DNA of 12,471 nt from assembly GCA_036939975.1 (NCBI GenBank), contig JALLPB010000856.1, positions 1 to 12,471 of the forward strand, in the 5' to 3' direction. Below the pieces are notes generated by a model. It worked only from the letters and a program-made list of their open reading frames with translations, did not search any database and had not been told where the DNA came from. Below are positions 1 through 7,700 of this stretch, piece after piece. The DNA comes from Cyclostephanos tholiformis. Its lineage: Eukaryota > Bacillariophyta > Thalassiosirophyceae > Thalassiosirales > Thalassiosiraceae. The number at the start of each line of letters is the position of its first letter. Within the stretch, counting starts at the first letter, position 1. Both the position numbers and the translations under genes were made by a program.

Positions 1-161
1 CCATGATGAGGCATGAATTGATGTGGGGGGACAAATTTGTGAGGAATGGGAAATTGTTGGGAAAACTTGGGAGTGTAAGAGGGCAACGAAAAACGGTTGG
101 CAAAATCATAATTTGAAGTTGGCGCAACCATAATTTGAAATTTGAAAATTCAAAATTGCAT

Positions 162-220
162 AAGAAGGAGAACAGGAAAAAGAGAAGTGAGAAAGTGAAA
201 AGCCGGAGGGGGGGAGAGAA
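162..220 (+). repeat. Polypurine tract
   Basis: Of these 59 bases 54 are A or G; only five pyrimidines interrupt the run (C173, T188, T196, C203, C204). Further A-rich sequence follows at about 245-290. Such tracts occur in eukaryotic promoter or intergenic DNA and can form unusual structures, but nothing here assigns a function. Confidence 0.6.
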
Positions 221-850
221 TTTTTGGCAATCAGACATTGCTTGCAAAAAATCGTAAAAAAAGAAAAAATGAAACGACGGCCAGAAAAAGAGTGGCAGAT
301 AATTGGAATTTATTGCTATTCTTTCTTCTGTTTTTTATCAGGTTTGTTCTGACGTGTGACCACCTCATAGAAACTCTACCTACCTACTTTTTGTACTTGT
401 AAGTACTCTAGCTAATGTCACAAGTCCTAGTTGTGCGTGCAGACCAGAAAAAACATCACGATGCAAAAGATCCAATGCACAATGGTTTCGACAAGATGAT
501 TGCCATAGAAGGAGGAGCCTCCCCCTCGCCGCCGGGGAGGCTTGATCTGTCTCGCCGGGGGCAGCTGTGGGTGCGTTCTGAGCAAGAGGAGCATTGTCAA
601 CATCGTGAGCAAGGGCATTTAATGCTTGTCAGAGTGTGGAAAAAAAATACTTTTTCTCTGCGGAATGAGTCAAGAAGACCGAATACAAGCAGACTAACTA
701 CTACAATATTTTATGCCGTAGACAACATATTGGAGTCTACAAAGGAATTCAAGGATCTTTTCCCAATAAATTCAACTCAACCATCAGCAAAAATTGATCC
801 TAGCAACCCATTTCCACTTTGGTCTCGCCACCATTGGTAGTGCGTCGTCC

Positions 851-858
851 ATCAAAAA
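851..858. repeat. Candidate left target-site duplication (ATCAAAAA)
   Basis: The 8-mer ATCAAAAA here recurs at 11100-11107, immediately after the last 3' UTR hairpin. LINE insertions normally make direct duplications of the target, and this pair sits where the composition changes at both ends. The word is short and A-rich, so a chance match is quite possible. Confidence 0.35.
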
Positions 859-1627
859 TTTGTTAACAGGAGGTGAGATGCGACTGCCTCTCCCCGCTGA
901 CAAATAGGAGGCTATTCATCATAAACGCAGCCCATCCAATTCGACGTGGCACCGATACGGCGGCCACAGCGAAATTCGATTGAGCAAACACAAAATTCAG
1001 GCGATCAACTCCACCGGCGTTATCCCTTCACTCCCTTCTCGAAGACACGGGAGGCCGACGGAGAACGCCAAAAAGGAATCGGGAACATCATCCTTGCATC
1101 GTCAGGACCGAACACAAACGGCCAATCAACGCATAAGCTCATCAAGTGCTAGCGAATGCCCCCTAAGCTCCGAGCTCTTAAAACGTACGAAGCTATCGTG
1201 GCACTCGACCCCTCGCCACAATTGCACTATCGACCGACGGGAATCCAAGGAGTATTTTTGACGGCAGCTTGAGGAATTCCGGCAGTACGTTCGGGACCAT
1301 TATATCGACATAAGGTTCTGGTGAAGGGAAAACACTCCCGACAGTTCCACAAGACGTCGCTCCGCTCGCTCCTATCCTTGGACACTATTCCGGACCAGAT
1401 CAAGATCCCGTGTTGGCATCTCCCGCACTCGTGCGCGTACTGCAGCGCCCACCGCTATCCACCTAATCTGTGGATTTCACTTTTCGTGCACATCTCTGCT
1501 TGGCCGCGCCGCCGGGGTCGCCCATCACGCAACGACGAGAATACAGAGTTGATCCTCTATTCCTCCAGCGACTCTTCTATCGACTCCGAGGCCTTCCACG
1601 GCCTTTACGACAGCGACGAAGACCACA
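859..1627 (+). promoter_or_regulatory. 5' leader of the retrotransposon, ATG-depleted
   Basis: This is the sequence between the presumed 5' end and the ORF1 start. It is more GC-rich than the flank. After an ATG at 878 (a nine-codon upstream ORF ending at 907), the only ATG on the + strand before 1628 is at 1156, whereas the complementary trinucleotide CAT occurs 13 times in the same interval. Depletion on one strand only suggests selection on a scanned mRNA leader. LINE elements usually carry an internal promoter in this position, but I recognise no specific promoter motif. Protein-like reading frames in parts of it are described separately. Confidence 0.55.
1156..1272 (+). CDS. Upstream ORF, or original start of ORF1 (38 codons)
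   Basis: This frame starts at the only ATG between 881 and 1627 and runs 38 codons to TGA at 1270-1272. The product begins MPPKLRALKTYEAI and looks like ordinary protein sequence rather than random translation. The start context is weak (C at -3). After the TGA the same frame stays open to the TAG at 1636-1638. It can therefore be read as an upstream ORF controlling access to ORF1, or as the true N-terminus of a longer protein now broken by a stop. No family is recognised. Confidence 0.3.
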   Translation: MPPKLRALKTYEAIVALDPSPQLHYRPTGIQGVFLTAA

Positions 1628-1638
1628 ATGCAGGATAG
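1273..1638 (+). pseudogene. Open frame without ATG ahead of ORF1, possible N-terminal relic
   Basis: Frame 1 is open for 121 codons from 1273 to the TAG at 1636-1638 and contains no ATG. Its last third reads as plausible protein. It has an AT-hook-like basic core, RRRGRP (about 1507-1524), followed by a Ser/Asp/Glu-rich acidic tail that resembles the acidic segment inside ORF1. It overlaps the ORF1 start by 11 bases and stands in the +1 relation to it. Frame 2 at 1262-1321 and frame 3 at about 1320-1463 also give short protein-like stretches. Possible readings are a decayed N-terminal extension, an upstream exon or frameshifted product, or leader sequence that only looks coding. Confidence 0.25.
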
Positions 1639-4600
1639 CGAAGGCAAAACGTCCCGAAAATCCGATGAGATTGCGACGACACCAATGCAAGTGCAGACGG
1701 CGGAGGTGACGCCTCGGTTGAATGCTACCGAGCGAGAACAAGCTAACCCCAAGAAGGCGAAGAAGAAGGGCCTAGAAAACTATTTTGGCACGGGGGTTAG
1801 GGTGCCGCCACCATCTCTGTCCGGGACACCAACAGACGCAGCCGGACAACGACGGGGAGGCGGCAACAAAGAAAGAAACGATCGAATGCCGAAGCGATCG
1901 GAGGCGACTGGTTTCCCACGAGAAGTAGGGGAGGCAAATCAAAGGGGGGACTCCAAAAGGAGGTCCAAGAAATCAACAACTAAGGGGTCGGACGACGAAC
2001 ACTCACGACGGAGCAAAAAGACTCGGTCGGACGATGACGCCTCCTCCCCCGACGAATCAGGCGAAGGGAAGTCAGCCAATCTGGAGTCCATCAAAGGTCT
2101 GCTTCGTAGGAAGGGGACAGGTACACCCTCGCCCAAGGACTCCACGAAGAAGGCCGGAAAAACAGCAACATTTGCGGAGGCGGTTTCTAAAGGCGACGCC
2201 ACCAAGAAAAAGGCGCCGAGGATCACTCACAAAAAATGTGTGGTTGCTTTTTCGGTTCGGGTGGACAGGGGTAAGGATACCCAGGCGGCGTTTGGCAAAA
2301 AAATCATTGCTGCATTATCGTTTCTTCAGACGCATATCGACAAACACGCTGCCTTCTTCGCGATAGACAGCACGGACTCTAGCAGGCCCCCCATTAAGGA
2401 AAAAGCCGACCTTCCAGGATTCCAAGTAATTCTACGTCGTTATTTTGCAATCCCAAGTGATAGAGCCTTCGACAGCGTCAACCAAGAAGGAGGTAGGGCA
2501 ATCAGGGGGTCAGCGGTGATGGGTTTCTCAGCAGACCCGCAGAGGTGCCTCGAGGAGGCGGCTGGTGATCTCCGTCACATGGGATGCGCTATCTTCTTCA
2601 AGCAGTGCCAGGAGGTCAATACCGTCGCTAGGCAGTTGCTACTCGGTGCGCCCAACACAATCGAGGAGGAGGTCATCCGGAATACGTTTGACGACGAACT
2701 CAAGGCGGTCGAACTCCGCTTAGTCCAAGATAACAATGCGGAATATAAATACTCCGAGTGCAGGCTCTCCCAGTGGATAAAGTACGCAGTGGTCAGGGAG
2801 TTTCCCGCGGGAATGCCATGGGAAGGGGCGGAGGAGAAGAAGCAGAAGCAAGGAACCAACAACGCCCGTCTGGCGTATGTCCTTCATGTACACGAGCCGG
2901 ACTATGTCCGCATGAAAACACTGCTGTCGTTCGCGAAGGAATGGAAAGTGTGGCATAAGCATTGGGGGAACACAGCCTTCACGGTGGAGATCCCCAATGA
3001 GAGGAGTTCTCAAGCCGAAAAGACAAGGTATATCCAGATGGTGCAGACACATGGCTCGGTGCAGCTCAGCATGGGTGTGGCGATGCTTGAAGGGTTGATC
3101 GACGCGGATACACCCTTTTCTCTTCGCCTTCTTCCGGACGCGGAGGGCAACGCAAGAGACGCCACGACGACATCGATTCGAGAAATATTCAACCTCATGG
3201 AAATCCAGGGACACAAGGTCTGGATTTGCATCTCCACGGGTCTCAATGGAATGACCACGGGGTACTTTTCCAGCGTGGTTCGGGACATCTCGGAGCATGT
3301 TGCGGCCTTCGTCGCATGTCCGGGCGCGCAGGTTTACTGGTGGCTCCGAAGACGCGGGTGCCTGACAGAGGACATTAACAGGCTGATCAGGCATTGCTTC
3401 ACACTCTCTCAGCAACAGAAGGTGACGGCGTCAAAGTACCTCAAGGACCTCGGCCACGCCGTCGTCGAGAGGACGGATGGAGACGACATCATCCAGGCCT
3501 CTTCATCAATAGGCATCTTCGACCTCACGCTGGGCCTTTCCGATAAGGAACGCAGGTCGCTTGTCAGCTGCGGGCACAATGCCGCCGCCATCACTTTCGG
3601 GGAGGCCAAGGAGGGGGCGATTGAGGCACATAACTTCTCGTCGGCCCTATCCCTCACCTCGTTACGCTCGGCAAAGAAAGGTGGTAAGAGCGCCAGCAAG
3701 CTTCCTGCCCAGGACTTGACCTTGGCGCAGTCGGTGTATAGCATCGGTACGTCCAAAGTCACAAACGAGTCCAAGGAGAAGCTGGACGAAGAGGAGGAAT
3801 CTACAGACCACAGTACGGAGGAAAGGCTCGAAGTCACATTTGATGGCATGGATATAGTCACAGGCGGCGACAAGCAGAGGGCTATGTTACTCTCAACAGC
3901 ATCAATGGAGGAGGAAAGCAGTGGGGACAACAAGGTTGACAGCAGATCGGAGGTGGACGTTAACGAAGATTCGCCGTCCGAAAGCAGTGACTCCACTTGG
4001 AAGGGGGAGGAAGCCAAGGAAGTTTCACGTCTCACAACCAAAATGAAGACGGCTACGTTGCTCCTTCATCTCGACTCTGAGGACGAGCGAAGCGATGGCA
4101 GTGATTTTGGGGACAAAGACATGAGCGTCCGCTCGGGCGACCTCGATTTGGACTCATCGAACTACGACAGTGACGCCCAAGAAGTATCATCCGGGGAGTT
4201 TGATGCCAACTACGTCAAGAGATATAAGGATCCCAAGACGTTCCTGCATGTACTGTGGAATACGGCGGGGCCTAATGCGGGGGCGATGCGTATTTGTCTG
4301 GATATCATCAATGAGGAACTCAAGGGTCAATTACTTGGGGTGCCGGCGGAATTCCCAGACTTCCCTGAGAAACTCATCCAATTATTGTACCAGGAGGCCG
4401 GGAACGATCCCGTGGATGCCATCGCCTACATCTCCCGAATCCATCAAGAGATCGGCAAATATGATGACGATGAGGAGGAGGGATCAGTCAGTCACGTTAA
4501 AAACATCCAGTATGACGAACTTGATCCAGCACCTAACATCCTCATCGCTGTGGACGGGGACACACAAGAAGCCAGTAAGACTCACGGAACATTACCCGGA

Positions 4601-4705
4601 GCCCATCAGACGAGTCCCGCGGAAGGGGCCGTCGCCGAGCCCGCCACAGATGCGGGAGGGGACAAGGAGGGAATGCAATCCATGAGCGTGGCGGGAGTTG
4701 AATAA
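1628..4705 (+). CDS. Retrotransposon ORF1 protein (putative nucleic-acid-binding, 1025 aa)
   Basis: The first protein of the element, presumably the ribonucleoprotein/chaperone component; that role is inferred from position. Residues 40-200 are disordered and highly basic, with clusters KKAKKK (42-47) and RRSKKTR (127-133) that could act as nuclear localisation or RNA-binding segments. A PIP-box-like KKGLENYF lies at 46-53. Residues about 200-715 look globular (mixed helix/strand, many aromatic residues) and match no domain I can name. Residues 715-860 are strongly acidic and Ser-rich. Residues 860-945 look like a small helical domain, followed by an acidic, Ala/Gly-rich tail. There is no CCHC zinc knuckle, unlike many LINE ORF1 proteins. 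The ATG has A at -3 (ACCACAATGC) and is the first ATG in any frame after 1158. The length is large for an ORF1. The last 20 bases overlap the open ORF2 frame. An upstream extension in another frame is possible. Confidence 0.85.
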   Translation: MQDSEGKTSRKSDEIATTPMQVQTAEVTPRLNATEREQANPKKAKKKGLENYFGTGVRVPPPSLSGTPTDAAGQRRGGGNKERNDRMPKRSEATGFPREVGEANQRGDSKRRSKKSTTKGSDDEHSRRSKKTRSDDDASSPDESGEGKSANLESIKGLLRRKGTGTPSPKDSTKKAGKTATFAEAVSKGDATKKKAPRITHKKCVVAFSVRVDRGKDTQAAFGKKIIAALSFLQTHIDKHAAFFAIDSTDSSRPPIKEKADLPGFQVILRRYFAIPSDRAFDSVNQEGGRAIRGSAVMGFSADPQRCLEEAAGDLRHMGCAIFFKQCQEVNTVARQLLLGAPNTIEEEVIRNTFDDELKAVELRLVQDNNAEYKYSECRLSQWIKYAVVREFPAGMPWEGAEEKKQKQGTNNARLAYVLHVHEPDYVRMKTLLSFAKEWKVWHKHWGNTAFTVEIPNERSSQAEKTRYIQMVQTHGSVQLSMGVAMLEGLIDADTPFSLRLLPDAEGNARDATTTSIREIFNLMEIQGHKVWICISTGLNGMTTGYFSSVVRDISEHVAAFVACPGAQVYWWLRRRGCLTEDINRLIRHCFTLSQQQKVTASKYLKDLGHAVVERTDGDDIIQASSSIGIFDLTLGLSDKERRSLVSCGHNAAAITFGEAKEGAIEAHNFSSALSLTSLRSAKKGGKSASKLPAQDLTLAQSVYSIGTSKVTNESKEKLDEEEESTDHSTEERLEVTFDGMDIVTGGDKQRAMLLSTASMEEESSGDNKVDSRSEVDVNEDSPSESSDSTWKGEEAKEVSRLTTKMKTATLLLHLDSEDERSDGSDFGDKDMSVRSGDLDLDSSNYDSDAQEVSSGEFDANYVKRYKDPKTFLHVLWNTAGPNAGAMRICLDIINEELKGQLLGVPAEFPDFPEKLIQLLYQEAGNDPVDAIAYISRIHQEIGKYDDDEEEGSVSHVKNIQYDELDPAPNILIAVDGDTQEASKTHGTLPGAHQTSPAEGAVAEPATDAGGDKEGMQSMSVAGVE

Positions 4706-7700
4706 CGATAGACGGCCCTCCAGGGCAGCCGCAGGCAATGGAGGGGGAACGTCAGCAACTGCGGCAAACAGTACCACCAGTGCTCTTAGACGACGGGGCG
4801 CTTCACGTCGGGCAACCACCCACAGGGAGGACCAGTCCTTATTACGGTCCTTCCGCACTCGGGGACAGCCATTAGGGCAAACTATGTGTGGGCGAGGGGG
4901 ATATCTCGCCAAGTTGAATTATATGGATATTAAAAATATGTTAGATAGACAACAGGCTCTACACAAGAAAGGTACATTAACAGACGGGGAGATTAAATCG
5001 TTGGTTAAAGAATGGCACGACACAAGGACGGAGGCCGACCTAAACAGCAACACAGTCGAGATGGAAATGACGGCGATGGCGAAGAAGTTAAGCAGGTACA
5101 ACGTGGAGAGGCTCGGGAACATGCCCACAGAGAGAGAAGACGGAATGATGAGAGTGCTGGTCAGCCAGATGGGAGGGTGCGCATCAATGGAAACTAGGGA
5201 AATAAAAATGTCCGCCACTGAAAAGCTAATCCGGACGTATGACATAAATCTCTGCGCCTTTATGGAACTCAACTTTAACTGGTCAAAGGTGAATTCGTCG
5301 GCAAATCTCGCCTCATGGCTTCAGGACGAAGAACGAGAACTGCGCTCGATAACGGCCCATAACACGACAGAATCAGACATAACATTCGGCAAGCATCAGC
5401 CTGGGGGCACAGGTATGATATGCCGACACGAGTTCATCCAGTATGCAAGGAAGCCATCGGTTGACCCCAGGGGGTTGGGGAGGTGGTGTTCATGGCCCTT
5501 CTCGTGCAATCCGACACACGTCACCAGAATAGTCGTGGCCTACCGACCCTGTCAACGGAAGTCAGAGGGACTCAAGACAATCTACCAACAACACATGAGA
5601 TACATACAACTCCGTGGTCTGGAGACGGATCCAACTACGCTCTTTGACTCGGACCTTTCACAGCAAATTCAGGAGTGGAGAGGCGCAGTGGAAAGGATTG
5701 TTCTTGTGATTGATGTCAACAGCCACCCGCTTTACAACAATCTGTACCGACAACTAAAGGACAAAGGCACGGAGCTGGAGGAGTTCTCTCACAAGTGCTG
5801 GGGCCCCACCGCACCGTATACACATCACGCCGGCAGCTCTCCCATCGATGGCGCGTATAGGTCTCCGGAGGTGGAGATCGTTAATCTATGCATGCTCAAC
5901 TTCGCGGAAAGTCCGGGGGACCATCGCAGCTTATGCTTCGATATATCGACTCGTTCGCTTCTGGGCGAATTCCGGTTCAAAGTATGCCGGCCGGTCAGCC
6001 GCCGCCTGGTCACGTCGCAGGAGGGTTCTGTCAGACGATATAACCAGATAGTTAGGGAACAATTCGAGATCCACAGAATCCTGGCCAGGCTGGACGCAGT
6101 AGATAAGATGACACGCTATTGCGGATATCCCTCGCCAGGCTGGCTCAGGGCAATGATCATCAAACTATACAAACAGATGAGCGAAATAAGGGTGCACGCC
6201 GAGAAGAACTGCCGGAAGATCCTACGTCCGGAATCAGACTTCAGCCCAACAATCCAAATGTGGTATGATCGTATCCACGCGTATCTCCAACTCATACGGC
6301 TTCAGGAGGGAAAGGCCAAGAACGTCGGCAACGTTCTTCGCTTTGCACGGAAGCAACACATCCCGACCCCGGAGCTGCTGACAATGGAAGAGCTCAAGGA
6401 CGGATTGCAATTCGCCCGCATCCGCAAGGCAGACCTACGCAAACAAGCCAAGGGCCTTCGGAAGGTTCATCTGCGCGACTGCCTTATTGACGCACAGACT
6501 AAACGGCAGCACAAACGGGTCGCAGCAATCCGGCAGAAGTGCAACCGGGAAGAAAGTAAACGAATGTGGTACCTCATCAAGCGTACGGTAAAAGACCCGG
6601 CGAATCCCAGCATGCTCAGGGTACAACGCGTTGTCAACGGGGAGGTCAAGGAATATATCGTGCAGGAGGATGTAGAGGAGGCGATACAACGAGAGTGCGA
6701 GATTAGGTTCACTCTGGCTCACAGTGCCCCTATCATGAAGTCTCTCCTTGGCGAGAGGTTGCGTTATCTGTCCGACGAGTCACTGGCGAGGTCGATCATC
6801 ATGGGCACATACGATATTCCTACGGACCTAGATCCTGCCACCAAGCTCATCCTCGAGGAAATAGGACGACTCGGTGTCAAAATAGTGAATGGCGACAAAA
6901 GGGAGATAATCATTACGGCCGACGACTTTAGACGCTTCTGGAAGAGAGTGAACGAGTTTACTTCCTTGTCCATGTCAGGAGTTCACTATGGTCACTACAA
7001 AGCGGCGATACAGGATGACACACTCACGGAGGCTCTGGCTCTCCAACTAACGGTAGTTGCGAGGAGCGGTATACCTCCGGAAAATTGGAGTGTGGGCCTT
7101 CAGGTGATGTTGGAAAAAATCGCGGGAGTGTGCCTTGTGGAGAAACTTCGCGCCATTCAGTTGTACGAAGCCGACTTTAATTGCTACAACCAATTCGTCT
7201 TTGGCCGGAACGCTATGCAAACGCTAACGGGGAGCGGCTATATTCCCAAGGAACTGTTTAGTCAGAAGGGTAGCACAGCAGAGGATGCAAAATTCGATAA
7301 GACGCTGATGGCGGATTTATCGCGCCAGGCGCGACACCCTATGATCGTTTCTTCGGCAGACGCGGCATATTGCTATGATCGAGTCAACCACGTCGTGATG
7401 TCTCTTGTCTGGCTTGTCCTCACCAATGGCAACATCCCGGCCATCGTCGCCACACTGATATGCCTCCAGACAATGAAATTTTTCCAGCGGACAGGTTTCG
7501 GTGAATCCAAGACTTTTTTCGGCGGGCCACTCTATACTCCTTATATAATGGGCCTGGGACAAGGCAATAGGGCGGCTCCTCCATCATGGATTCAACTGAG
7601 TGCAGTGCTTGTTAATGTTTTCAAACAACTGAATCTAGGCTCGATGGTACAGGACCCGATCACGGCGGAGATAATTCATACCATGGGGGCGCTCTTTGTG

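Larger units (their letters stand above)
1..858. other. 5' flanking DNA, no supported gene
   Basis: This stretch is AT-rich and clearly different in composition from the element that follows. It holds short A/T-rich repeats (the 11-mer CATAATTTGAA at 107-117 and again at 129-139), a purine-rich tract, a TACC microsatellite-like run near 379-388 and a small inverted repeat GTACTT-gt-AAGTAC at 393-406. The longest ATG-started frame (415-840, 141 codons) gives a low-complexity, non-family-like protein in a poor start context, so I do not call it a gene. The stretch is probably host intergenic sequence, though a distal regulatory or untranslated region of a gene outside the window cannot be excluded. 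Confidence 0.6.

Noticed and set aside
415..840. 141-codon frame on the + strand in the 5' flank
   Set aside because: Weak start context, low-complexity and non-family-like product, an AT-rich setting, and no supporting neighbour. A chance frame is the simpler explanation.
870..907. AGGAGGTGA followed by ATG at 878, resembling a bacterial ribosome binding site
   Set aside because: The window is eukaryotic and the frame stops after nine codons. At most it is a tiny upstream ORF at the edge of the leader.
1470..1709. Arg-rich 79-codon frame across the ORF1 start
   Set aside because: It overlaps both the better frame-1 reading and ORF1, starts late, and its Arg/Pro bias is what a shifted reading of GC-rich coding DNA gives.
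2720..4041. Antisense frames of 231 and 210 codons (3415-2720 and 4041-3409)
   Set aside because: They lie opposite ORF1, and the Ser-rich translation of the second mirrors the acidic codons of ORF1. They have no motif or plausible domain.
4686..4760. 2A-like ribosome-skipping peptide at the ORF1/ORF2 junction
   Set aside because: No NPGP core is present at the end of ORF1 or the beginning of ORF2.
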